Shown here in pieces: positions 6,981 to 14,333 of a stretch of 20,153 bases of DNA. The position numbers and the translations under genes are program-made. Below the pieces are notes generated by a model. That model did no database searches. It saw nothing but the letters and a program-made list of their open reading frames with translations, and was not told the DNA's origin. Origin of the DNA: a virus; IMG/VR virus record IMGVR_UViG_3300042879_000452, positions 1-20,153 of that record; one strand, written 5' to 3'. Numbering within the stretch: position 1 is the first letter of the stretch; each line of letters begins with the position of its first letter.

Positions 6981-9925
6981 TAATTGTAAACTCTTATCTC
7001 AATTGTTGTATAGATTAACTTGTCATCACTTGCTATTCCTGCTGAGTTAAATGTTTGAACCCTTATAACATTGTTGTTTTTTCTAGCTATAAGTATTTCA
7101 CCTTGCCCTGTATTGTTACAAAATATAGCAGTTTTAAATTCAGTAAATTCACCTGTTAATGTTCCGTCATAGTCACCGGTAGCTGAACGAGTCCATGTTA
7201 TTAATCCGCTTAATGTATTTTCTAAAACGTAAGGTGTTGGTGCATTTGTACTTGTTTGGTACAATAAAGCAATGTAATGTTTATAAGATACATTATTATT
7301 TGTCTTTATTCCATTGTTGTAAGTAACATTTGATTCACTTACTGTTAATCCACTGCTATTAGTTACTGATATATTGGAAACTCCTCCTAAAACTGTAACC
7401 CCTGTTGAACTTGTTATGTTTACATTCTTTGAACCTACCCCTACAACATTATCCTGACCGCTTACAATAACACCATCACCTGATTGAACTAAATTATTTC
7501 TGCCACTTACCAATGCACCAATAGCTACATAATTATTATTAAATGCTATTCCTCGTGCTGTTGGAGCAGGAGTTAAATTATCTAAGTCTTCACTACCTCC
7601 GTTTATATCTATTCCGCTATCGTCTGTATAATTAGGTAATGTTTTTAATTTAATAAACTCACATTTAGTTGGTTGATTCATTACCCTATCATAGTCTATA
7701 ATCTTATTTAGCCTCCAATATTCATTTTCAAAGAAAAACAAATCCCTGAAATCTAAACTTTGAATGTCAAACTCATTTAGTAAAAAGTAACCGCTGAATA
7801 TCTTTGAATCTTTATCAGATATTTGCTCAATATAATCCCTCCAATATTTATTATAAAGGTTATTGGCTGTATATCTTTGTGCTGTATAATATACTTGGTT
7901 AGGACTTCCAAAGTTTAAATCAAATGATGGATTGTTTACATCGTCTAAATGTCCTGCATAGGGAAAGTCATTCCTGCTTGTTGTTCCACTTGTTGCTATA
8001 TGTTGCCATGCGTTATTAGTTGGTTTTAACCCACCCCAATAAAGTAAACGAATATTTGATTGTGTTGGTTTAATAGTTCCGTTTGCATCTAATGTGTAAA
8101 TCTTAGATATTACCCTATCATGCCCTATTGTATTAACTAATGGTGTTGGACTAAATATTAATTGAGTAACTACTTCACCTTTTAAGAAATCGTTTAATAC
8201 TTCGTATTTTCTTTGTCCGTAAACCTCATTGTATGTGGTTTTATAGTCAGCATTGAAAAAGTCAGTATCTTCTGCATAGGTAAATAAATATGTTTTATTA
8301 TTTAGTTCACCTAATGGAATTATCTTTGTTTCTTTTGAGTAATCCAGTTTGTAACTCCAATCTCTTGTAGTTCCACTTGCATAAAATGTTGGCCTTGGCT
8401 CAATTAGTAATTTTTTAGGATTGCCTTTGTCTACTTCTACAAATAAGTTAAAAGCTTTTATAATTGAGTTGAAAAAGTCACTTTGTTTTATTTTATCTGG
8501 CAATACTACATTTACTTCAACATCGTCACCTTCTTGGATATTTGTATCTGTTAATTGAACACTAAAAAAACTATCTTGTAATACATTCATTTGAAAATTA
8601 GATGTATTATTCCATTCTTGCTTAGTTCCTGAATTGCTGTATATTGAATAAAATACAGATGTACCTACTTGGTATGGTTGATTATAACTACCAAAGTTTG
8701 CATACTTAATTTGTATAATATCATTTTGCGCCAGATAAGTTGTTATGCTTAATTGTCCCTCACTTGTTAGTGATGTTGTTCCGCTTGTTAATGTTGCAGG
8801 TAATGTTGTTGAATTTGAAGCTGTAAACATAAACGAATCATCTACATTAACTTGTGCAGATATTTGTTTCATGTAACATGGTATATTAGCAATTACTTGA
8901 ATGCTATTTTTATAAATAGCAAACATACCTACTCCTACTGTTGAATTTGTTAAATCTGCTGTTGCTGTACTTGGTAAATGAGTTACATTAGCTTTTATAA
9001 AAGCTGTTAAATTATAAGTTCCACTTTTAGGCACTACATATGTTTGATAATTAACACCGCCCTGTTGATCAAACCAATTATTACCATCGTCAAAGTTTGG
9101 AGGTGTTGTTTTATCAGGATATATTAAACGTGTTGCATTTGCTACTTCTGGAGCTGTAACTGTTCCACTATTATTATTTATTATGCTTTGTGTTGATGTT
9201 TTACTTGCTCGCATGGTTCTATCTCTTACCTGCTCAGCTGTTAGCTTTAAAGTTGATGCTCCTGAATAAGGAATAATTAACTTTTTAAATAGTTGTGTTT
9301 CAAAGAAACTTGATGTATAACTAAATCCTGCATCTAAAAACATTTTATCTATGATAGTCTTTACATACAAGGCAGGGAACATTTCAGTTACTTTAAACTG
9401 ACTATTAATCCCAAATCCATAATCAATCATTGGATAAACATAACCTGCCGTATTATTCCAACTTAATTGCTGGTTGTAAAGAGTGTATTCATGGTCGTAT
9501 TCTGTAAAATCTAAATCCCTTAAAAACTTATTATTGAAAAATTGATATACATTTTGCAACTCACCAAAGAAAGCTACTTCATACTCAATCTCGTATTTAT
9601 CAGTAACATTTACATTTAACAACTGACAAATCCCTTTAAATTGGATAGCTTCATTGTATGTTATCTCAGCCTGTGCTTTTAAGTTCGGATTAAAGTTTGG
9701 ACTAAAGTTAGTAGTGCCTGTACTATTAATGACCGCATTAACATTCCATATATTTGAAAACAAATCATTATTAAATGTAGTACCCGGTAATATAACAGTC
9801 TTGCTCCATGTTGTACTGCGCTTTTCAGGTTCTCTAATATCAGCAATGTTAAAATTAAGAGGGATTGAAACATCTTCTTTTAAATCTATCTGCTCGTTGT
9901 TGATATAAATTTTAGTTAAAATCAT
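6980..9925 (-). CDS. Large tail tip / hub protein with C-terminal repeat domain
   Basis: This 981-residue protein is the largest in the window. The N-terminus (MILTKIYINNEQIDLKEDVSIPLNFNIADI in short pieces, then EKRSTTWSKTVILPGT) matches a start pattern I associate with tail-tip proteins of Bacteroidetes phages. The middle is beta-rich. Around residues 730-770, RDLFFFENEYWRLNKIIDYDR resembles hub-like baseplate proteins. From about residue 795 the sequence turns into short repeats rich in Val, Gly, Asn and Ser (for example GDGVIVSGQDNVVGVGSKN) suggesting a beta-helix or YadA-like stalk, ending in a beta-rich terminal domain likely to be exposed. The role is probably tail tip plus host receptor contact. 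ATG at 9925 overlaps the upstream stop as ATGA, so translation is coupled. Exact homology to Tal or hub families is unverified. Confidence 0.7.
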   Translation of the reverse strand: MILTKIYINNEQIDLKEDVSIPLNFNIADIREPEKRSTTWSKTVILPGTTFNNDLFSNIWNVNAVINSTGTTNFSPNFNPNLKAQAEITYNEAIQFKGICQLLNVNVTDKYEIEYEVAFFGELQNVYQFFNNKFLRDLDFTEYDHEYTLYNQQLSWNNTAGYVYPMIDYGFGINSQFKVTEMFPALYVKTIIDKMFLDAGFSYTSSFFETQLFKKLIIPYSGASTLKLTAEQVRDRTMRASKTSTQSIINNNSGTVTAPEVANATRLIYPDKTTPPNFDDGNNWFDQQGGVNYQTYVVPKSGTYNLTAFIKANVTHLPSTATADLTNSTVGVGMFAIYKNSIQVIANIPCYMKQISAQVNVDDSFMFTASNSTTLPATLTSGTTSLTSEGQLSITTYLAQNDIIQIKYANFGSYNQPYQVGTSVFYSIYSNSGTKQEWNNTSNFQMNVLQDSFFSVQLTDTNIQEGDDVEVNVVLPDKIKQSDFFNSIIKAFNLFVEVDKGNPKKLLIEPRPTFYASGTTRDWSYKLDYSKETKIIPLGELNNKTYLFTYAEDTDFFNADYKTTYNEVYGQRKYEVLNDFLKGEVVTQLIFSPTPLVNTIGHDRVISKIYTLDANGTIKPTQSNIRLLYWGGLKPTNNAWQHIATSGTTSRNDFPYAGHLDDVNNPSFDLNFGSPNQVYYTAQRYTANNLYNKYWRDYIEQISDKDSKIFSGYFLLNEFDIQSLDFRDLFFFENEYWRLNKIIDYDRVMNQPTKCEFIKLKTLPNYTDDSGIDINGGSEDLDNLTPAPTARGIAFNNNYVAIGALVSGRNNLVQSGDGVIVSGQDNVVGVGSKNVNITSSTGVTVLGGVSNISVTNSSGLTVSESNVTYNNGIKTNNNVSYKHYIALLYQTSTNAPTPYVLENTLSGLITWTRSATGDYDGTLTGEFTEFKTAIFCNNTGQGEILIARKNNNVIRVQTFNSAGIASDDKLIYTTIEIRVYN

Positions 9926-11142
9926 CTTCTTTGTCTTTTTCTGTTTTGTGAATAGGTAAATGAAATAACCAAATTAAATAATTGCTGACTTGCAACATAT
10001 TTAGTTTCATAGTTGGCATTGGTAATATTTATTGATACTAAGTTAGCACCCTCATAAATATAAACGTCTGGACTTGTAACTAATTGTTCTAACCATTCGC
10101 TCTCATCTTCTGTAATCCAATCACTATTTATTGTTATGGTATCATCTAATATAGTTTCATATTGGTTTAACCCTCTACTCATTCGATTGTAATTGTAATT
10201 AGTACTGCTCCATGAGTTTGGATTACTTTTGTATGTATTTCGTGTTATGTTTGTGTTTTTTGTCTTTGCACCGGTGAAAGTGTAATAATCGTATTTACCA
10301 TAGTTATTCATAAACTTAAAACGGATAGGATCATACTTACTGCAAATATCTTCACCTGGATAAATAGTTATTGTTTCACTTACTATTGTGCCTGCACTAT
10401 TTTTTATTTTAATAGTGTAATATTCATAACTTGCTGAAAATATTGGTGTTGTTCCAAATGATAAATCACTATTGGTTAAACTACTTAACCAGGCATGATC
10501 TACCCTTACATTAATACTTCTGTCTGCTCTATTACTTAATGCTGTAAATGGATTCTGTGTTCTTACAGTATTAAATATAGTACCTTCATCATAATAACTA
10601 ACTATCTCTAAATTATAGGCTTCATTAACAGCATCAGTCATAAAACCTAAAATAAGTTTTTCACCTGCCCTTGTTTCAAATGTTGGTCTATCTGTTAGAA
10701 AATTAGAACCTGAACTATTTAATACATAAGTATTAACTGAGTAATCTAAAAAACTAAGTGAATCGAAAACACCATTATAGGCATAACCTGAACTTGTTGT
10801 TAAATTAGTGTAGTTAGTTATTCCACTACTTGGTCCGTATTGTTCACCAAACTTTACCTCATAAGATGCAATTGAGTTTCCGCATGTCTGAAATGTAGTT
10901 GTGTTATCGTCTGCATCCCTACTTAAAAAGTTTTGTATTATTCCGCTTACATCAAAAGTTCCATAATTATTACTTGGATTCTTTCCGACTTCTAATCGTG
11001 TATAGTCAGATGAACCATTTACATAAATATCTGCTATGTATCTAAAATTAGATTGCCCTGAGCTTGTACTGCTCAAAGTAAATATCATTTGATTGTATGC
11101 AGGCGCATAGCTTGCAGGTGTGTTGTATACTGTTATTGCCAT
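9922..11142 (-). CDS. Tail structural protein, distal-tail-like
   Basis: This 406-residue protein has no signal peptide and consists largely of predicted beta strands with many Thr, Ser, Asn and Tyr residues, as in tail-tip components. A distinctive segment at about residues 274-289, RFKFMNNYGKYDYYTF, recalls a motif in large distal-tail proteins of Bacteroidetes phages. The C-terminus is strongly basic (QNRKRQRR). It lies between the gp10-like gene and the large tip protein, overlapping the former by 10 nt and the latter by 4 nt, so the three are probably made together. The most likely role is a ring or adaptor linking tail tube and tip. An alternative is a minor tail fibre protein. The family name is not certain. 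Confidence 0.6.
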   Translation of the reverse strand: MAITVYNTPASYAPAYNQMIFTLSSTSSGQSNFRYIADIYVNGSSDYTRLEVGKNPSNNYGTFDVSGIIQNFLSRDADDNTTTFQTCGNSIASYEVKFGEQYGPSSGITNYTNLTTSSGYAYNGVFDSLSFLDYSVNTYVLNSSGSNFLTDRPTFETRAGEKLILGFMTDAVNEAYNLEIVSYYDEGTIFNTVRTQNPFTALSNRADRSINVRVDHAWLSSLTNSDLSFGTTPIFSASYEYYTIKIKNSAGTIVSETITIYPGEDICSKYDPIRFKFMNNYGKYDYYTFTGAKTKNTNITRNTYKSNPNSWSSTNYNYNRMSRGLNQYETILDDTITINSDWITEDESEWLEQLVTSPDVYIYEGANLVSINITNANYETKYVASQQLFNLVISFTYSQNRKRQRR

Positions 11143-11630
11143 TGTTTAATTATATCTTCTCTTAATTGTGGTATTTCTTGTGTTAAGAATGGTTTTCCTC
11201 TATATCCAAATCTTTTAATAGTTCCATTCTTTAAAATATTGGTTGCTATTGCATAACTTAATGAGCGTTGTTTTTCTACACTACCTGCTAACTCTTGAAG
11301 TGATGGTTTATACTTTATCCATTCTAAAATCTTAGGTTGTAGCTTTTTTCTTTCTTCTTTTGAAAATCCTTTTGGCTTTGTTCCGTTTTCTAAGTCTTGC
11401 CAATAATCTTCTGCTTGAATATTAACTGCACTAATATATTTACCTTTTTTTGTGCTTGGTAATGCTTTTAAGGATTGGAACATATTACCAGATGCATCAA
11501 ATCCAAATGTTTCTAAATTCTTTTTTACTCTATCTAAAAATTTATTAATAGGATCTTGCTCAACTTCAAAATTATCAATGCTATCAGTTAAGTCATCTAA
11601 TGCTTGTAGTTGTTGTTTATTTAATGCCAT
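11133..11630 (-). CDS. HK97 gp10-like head-tail / tail completion protein
   Basis: This 165-residue, basic protein would close the tail end that joins the head. Its arrangement is typical of the HK97 gp10 family: an N-terminal helix, then DYWQDLENGTKPKGFSKEE at about residues 75-93 (the YW...LE.GT signature), a helical middle, and a C-terminal FGYRGKPFLTQEIPQLREDI at about 140-160. Its ATG overlaps the end of the -1 chaperone frame by 10 nt (AAATGGCATTAA), which supports that frame being translated. It overlaps the next gene by 10 nt as well. There is no Shine-Dalgarno site; expression probably depends on coupling. Confidence 0.7.
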   Translation of the reverse strand: MALNKQQLQALDDLTDSIDNFEVEQDPINKFLDRVKKNLETFGFDASGNMFQSLKALPSTKKGKYISAVNIQAEDYWQDLENGTKPKGFSKEERKKLQPKILEWIKYKPSLQELAGSVEKQRSLSYAIATNILKNGTIKRFGYRGKPFLTQEIPQLREDIIKQWQ

Positions 11631-11866
11631 TTGTTTCTATCTTTAATATAACTCAAGTAATTTAAAAAAGCCACTACATTCATATTTAAGTAATAATCCC
11701 ATTTAGTTCTATCCTTACCGCTCATGTTATCCAATGTAACATACCAACTCCAATAATCTAAATGCTTTTGTTGTTCAGTTCGTTCTCTATCTTCTCCCTC
11801 ATTAACTTCATTTGATTTACCAAATAATCTTCCATAATTGGATGTAAATCCTCTATAACCTTGCAA
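11621..11866 (-). CDS. T-extension of tail assembly chaperone, reached by -1 frameshift
   Basis: This frame has no good start of its own; the only upstream candidate is a TTG at 11878 right before the T-run. It lies in the -1 frame relative to the gene at 12366-11758 and overlaps its last 36 codons. Slipping at the T TTT TTT heptamer (11872-11866) would join residue 167 of the upstream protein to 81 residues beginning LQGYRGF, giving a 248-residue protein. The 81-residue part contains WSWYVTLDNMSGKDRTKWDY and then VAFLNYLSYIKDRN, an aromatic-rich helical pattern I recognise from the T part of gpG-gpGT chaperones. The stop TAA overlaps the start of the gp10-like gene, as expected of a real reading frame. 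Confidence 0.8.
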   Translation of the reverse strand: MQGYRGFTSNYGRLFGKSNEVNEGEDRERTEQQKHLDYWSWYVTLDNMSGKDRTKWDYYLNMNVVAFLNYLSYIKDRNKWH

Positions 11867-12366
11867 AAAAAAACACAAAGCGGATAAACTACTCCTACAT
11901 TCATTGATTGAATATTTTTAATCCTATCTTCATAACTCATTTCAATTTCTTTAAGTTTAAACCAGTTCATCTTGTAAGGTTTAACAAACATTGCAACAAG
12001 CTGAGGTAAATTAGCCATTATTGATTCTTCACTTTCAGTTAATTTACTAATGCTTATAAAGTCACCTGCTGAAATCTTTGTAATATCATAACTCACTACC
12101 CATCTGTAGCCATTATGCCTAAACATTTGAACAGGCTTAGGAAAGTCCATTTTAAAAACAAAGTTTACTGTTTTAATAAGTTCTTTTAATTTGTCTATTC
12201 TTATTTTCTCAATATCAGCAACAGGAACATCACTCATTATTGATATTACCCTTATTTCTCTATCTATCGGATCAATATCTTTATCACGTACAATATCATA
12301 GATTAAAGGAAACTTATCTATTGATACATCGAACCAGGTTGTTGGAATTGTTATTGTCATATTCAT
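11758..12366 (-). CDS. Tail assembly chaperone, short form (gpG-like)
   Basis: This 202-residue cytoplasmic protein resembles the G part of the lambda-type gpG/gpGT tail assembly chaperones, which coat the tape measure until tube subunits polymerise. It has a short N-terminal beta region (ITIPTTWFDVSIDKFPLIYDI), followed by helices carrying DREIRVISIMSDVPVADIEKIRIDKLKELIK, the usual pattern of a small helical chaperone, and ends in a Glu/Asn-rich helix. A run of nine T at 11865-11873 falls in codons 165-168 and allows a -1 slip. Two starts are possible, ATG 12366 (directly after the leader element) and ATG 12360; I keep the first. The stop is TAG. The identification rests on the frameshift arrangement plus sequence pattern. 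Confidence 0.8.
   Translation of the reverse strand: MNMTITIPTTWFDVSIDKFPLIYDIVRDKDIDPIDREIRVISIMSDVPVADIEKIRIDKLKELIKTVNFVFKMDFPKPVQMFRHNGYRWVVSYDITKISAGDFISISKLTESEESIMANLPQLVAMFVKPYKMNWFKLKEIEMSYEDRIKNIQSMNVGVVYPLCVFFCKVIEDLHPIMEDYLVNQMKLMREKIENELNNKSI
11866..11872 (-). other. Slippery heptamer T TTT TTT for -1 frameshifting
   Basis: In the zero frame the codons are GTT TTT TTT TGC, which fits the X XXY YYZ rule with X=Y=T. After a -1 slip the next codon is TTG in the T-extension frame. An AGGAG sits on the minus strand at 11892-11896, about 20 nt upstream, and could act as a stimulatory internal Shine-Dalgarno site, though its spacing is longer than usual. I found no convincing downstream stem-loop by eye. 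Confidence 0.75.
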
Positions 12367-12380
12367 TTTATAAAGTACCT
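12367..12380 (-). promoter_or_regulatory. Recurrent start-proximal element, copy 4
   Basis: The minus strand reads AGGTACTTTATAAA, abutting ATG of the chaperone gene directly. A second in-frame ATG lies 6 nt further on, which may be the true start if the element needs a spacer. Confidence 0.7.
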
Positions 12381-12385
12381 TTGTT

Positions 12386-13591
12386 TTACATTAATGTGTA
12401 TCTGCCTGTTTTGTATTTAGTGTAAGCATGGAAAGCTAAGCATGTAGCCATAACCCCATCGTCATGAAATCCACTTGTTGCTGAATACTTAATTACCCTA
12501 CTTTTAGGATTATATTCATAAGTGAACATTTCAAGTTCTTTATCCAACCAATCAACGTTTAAGAATTTTACCTCTTTGTTTTGGTTGGCTACTATTAAGG
12601 ATTCAACTATCTCCTTTTTACTTTGGTTAGTAGTCAAGAATGGCTCAATAGTGCAATATCCCTGACATTCCTTTTGTAGCATTTCAAATATAACGTCACC
12701 TATTGAGTTTACTTCTACTAATGCAGTTTGGACATTATTTGTCCTCAATCCTTGTGCTATATTTTTAACAATACTATTCCAATCGGTATGCCTCCAGCGT
12801 TCAATGTAGAACTGCTCCCCTTTTTCATTGAAGATAGATAGTACTGAATAATCGTCTGCTCTACCTAAGTCAATACCGGCAAATGACCTGCCATAAGATT
12901 TATTATCACTTAACTGCCTATTGTTAAATAAAGTCGCAGTACCATCTACAAACTCCGCCAAATATTCCTGCCTAAATACCATATCAGGCAAAGTCAATTT
13001 AGCATCGTCAATCTCTTTTGGATTAATCATTGGATTGTGATAGGATGTCATGGTAAAAGACTTATACTGCTCGTTAATGCCATCCAATTGATACATTTTG
13101 TAAAAATGGTTTTTACCTTTTGGAGTGCTAATTAATAAAACCTTTTTACCTTTTACCAATACTGTTGCCCTTAATACTTCAGTCCATGCTTTTTCATCCA
13201 TGAAGGCAAACTCATCACAAACTAAGTAATCGAATGTGAAACCTCGAATGTTATCGTATCTCTCAGCACTAAAGAATTGAATTGTTGAACCTGTTATGTA
13301 TTCGAGTACCAACTCCGACTGATTAACCTTTCTGTATATTTCAGGTCTCTTTGCAAATGCCTTGAAGCAATCATCAAATACTTTTTTAGATTGTTTATAA
13401 ATAGGACTTACCCATGCTATCCTTATGCCTTTATTATTTAAAGCCCAAAATAACATTTGATTAATAGCTAATAAAGTTTTACCAAACTGCCTACCGATGT
13501 TTATAACGTAGTACTTATGGTTTTCTTTATTTATACTATCATGTATTTTCTTCTGATTCTTGTGTGGATTGTATAGTACTGCTCTCGCCAA
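12386..13591 (-). CDS. terL: Terminase large subunit
   Basis: This 401-residue packaging motor cuts concatemeric phage DNA and pumps it into the prohead through the portal. The ATPase half shows Walker A GRQFGKT (residues 33-39), Walker B LVCDEF (123-128, with D126 and E127), and the coupling motif STPKG (155-159). The nuclease half has GIDLGRADDYSVLSI with D241, then LVEVNSIGD around E293, and a terminal HDDGVMATCLA (about 376-386), which together fit the RNase H-like acidic cluster. Length is near the family norm of the shorter terminases. The ATG at 13591 overlaps the small subunit by 53 nt, a long overlap, but residues 1-32 look like a genuine adenine-binding start (NPHKNQKKIHDSI). All key residues appear intact. 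Confidence 0.95.
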   Translation of the reverse strand: MARAVLYNPHKNQKKIHDSINKENHKYYVINIGRQFGKTLLAINQMLFWALNNKGIRIAWVSPIYKQSKKVFDDCFKAFAKRPEIYRKVNQSELVLEYITGSTIQFFSAERYDNIRGFTFDYLVCDEFAFMDEKAWTEVLRATVLVKGKKVLLISTPKGKNHFYKMYQLDGINEQYKSFTMTSYHNPMINPKEIDDAKLTLPDMVFRQEYLAEFVDGTATLFNNRQLSDNKSYGRSFAGIDLGRADDYSVLSIFNEKGEQFYIERWRHTDWNSIVKNIAQGLRTNNVQTALVEVNSIGDVIFEMLQKECQGYCTIEPFLTTNQSKKEIVESLIVANQNKEVKFLNVDWLDKELEMFTYEYNPKSRVIKYSATSGFHDDGVMATCLAFHAYTKYKTGRYTLM

Positions 13592-13940
13592 AGTCTGCTG
13601 TGAATTTCATATTACCGGTAACTTTTACCTCATGCTGTTCAATATATCCACGTTTCTTAGCTCTACATTTTAAATAAAACATTGTGCTTAGTGGATTACC
13701 TTTTTTTATTTGTTGGTGCAATGCTGACTCCGCAAAGTCTAAAGCAACATTCTCAAGTTCCTTTACTGCCTGTCTGTATTCTTTATCTTCTTTTAACCAC
13801 TTATAGTGCTGAGTTCGTGATAGTCCACTTTCTTTACATGCAGGTGTTACAATGCCCAAATGTTTCTCTAAAGCATTCAATAACATCCTTTTAGCTTCGT
13901 CTGTTCGCTTTTGTTCGTTATTTTCTTTCTTTTCAGCCAT
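13539..13940 (-). CDS. terS: Terminase small subunit
   Basis: This 133-residue DNA-recognition subunit would bind the packaging site and stimulate the large subunit. It starts with a highly charged tail (residues 2-20) and then has a helix-turn-helix of the terminase small subunit type around residues 28-51 (GIVTPACKESGLSRTQHYKWLKED). A helical oligomerisation region follows (about 52-95), with a polar, Ser/Thr/Glu-rich C-terminus. Position immediately before the large subunit, overlapping it by 53 nt, confirms the role. ATG 13940 is preceded by a leader-element copy with a 4-nt spacer, only 5 nt after the stop of the DUF3310 gene. Confidence 0.85.
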   Translation of the reverse strand: MAEKKENNEQKRTDEAKRMLLNALEKHLGIVTPACKESGLSRTQHYKWLKEDKEYRQAVKELENVALDFAESALHQQIKKGNPLSTMFYLKCRAKKRGYIEQHEVKVTGNMKFTADFGESSTIQSTQESEENT

Positions 13941-13944
13941 TTTA

Positions 13945-13958
13945 TTTATAAAGTACCA
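13945..13958 (-). promoter_or_regulatory. Recurrent start-proximal element, copy 5, overlapping an upstream stop codon
   Basis: The minus strand reads TGGTACTTTATAAA, one base different from the other copies. It is followed by TAAA and ATG of the small terminase. Here the element also encodes the end of the upstream DUF3310 gene: GGT ACT TTA TAA reads Gly-Thr-Leu-stop. Confidence 0.65.
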
Positions 13959-14149
13959 ATATATCTATCTAAATACCATTTAGCTTTTAAAAGGTCTTCT
14001 TTTGTCTTAGTAAGGTCTTTTTTACCTGCTCTACTTATGTACTTGACTACATTACCTAAATGAAAGTTTAGTTCCCATGCTTCTATTACTTTTATAGCTT
14101 CATAGGTTGTATTCCCTCCATAGTGTTTTGGGTTATTTACTGCTTCCAT
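13946..14149 (-). CDS. DUF3310 family small protein (T7 gp1.7-like fold family)
   Basis: This 67-residue protein matches the DUF3310 pattern closely: NPKHYGG at residues 6-12, YEAIKVIEAW at 16-25, the signature GNVVKYISRAGKK at 32-44, and LLKAKWYLDRYI at 53-64. Family members are common small phage proteins; T7 gp1.7, associated with nucleotide kinase activity, is a related example. The actual activity of this short version is not established. It overlaps the upstream gene by 17 nt and stops 5 nt before the small terminase, so it is in the same transcript. Its last codons are part of the recurrent leader element of the terminase gene. Confidence 0.85.
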   Translation of the reverse strand: MEAVNNPKHYGGNTTYEAIKVIEAWELNFHLGNVVKYISRAGKKDLTKTKEDLLKAKWYLDRYIGTL

Positions 14150-14333
14150 CTTTTATAACTGCAAGTAAGTATTCAAGTAATTGTTTTCTGCAATCTCCAC
14201 ATCCTAAGTTAAAAGGTTTGTTTCCACTCTTTATAGCTATCTCATTTAGTTCAGTCCAGTTGAATGTTGGTGAGTAATTTTTACCCATTTGCTCCCATTT
14301 GATTAACTGCTCTGCTATGTTTTGTGGAATCAT
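14133..14333 (-). CDS. Small protein with a CxxC pair, unknown
   Basis: This 66-residue soluble protein is not recognised as a named family. It contains a CGDC pair (C45 and C48) in NLGCGDCRKQLLEYLL, which could bind metal or form a disulfide. It is preceded by helical, polar sequence. A single CxxC would need a partner for a complete zinc site, so it may act as a dimer. Start ATG 14333 overlaps the upstream stop as ATGA, and its end overlaps the DUF3310 start by 17 nt. The bases before the ATG read AGGTACTTATT, a degenerate version of the recurrent leader element, though here they are also codons of the upstream gene. Similar small CxxC proteins near phage packaging genes are common in my recollection. 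Confidence 0.65.
   Translation of the reverse strand: MIPQNIAEQLIKWEQMGKNYSPTFNWTELNEIAIKSGNKPFNLGCGDCRKQLLEYLLAVIKDGSSK

Noticed and set aside
9654-9908. Plus-strand open frame and a minus-strand alternative frame (9679-9873) inside the tail-tip gene
   Set aside because: Both are shadows of the 981-residue tail-tip gene, which has a clear family-like N-terminus in this stretch.
11452-11646. Plus-strand open frame across the gp10-like gene start
   Set aside because: Antisense to a well-supported gene; no family features.
11621-11878. An independent 85-codon gene starting at TTG 11878
   Set aside because: The TTG lies inside the T-run region of the upstream gene with no leader; the frame is better explained as the product of a -1 slip.
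12240-12425. Plus-strand open frame across the start of the chaperone gene
   Set aside because: Shadow; hydrophobic content comes from complementing charged codons.
13682-13894. Plus-strand open frame opposite the small terminase
   Set aside because: Antisense of a gene with a clear HTH and context.
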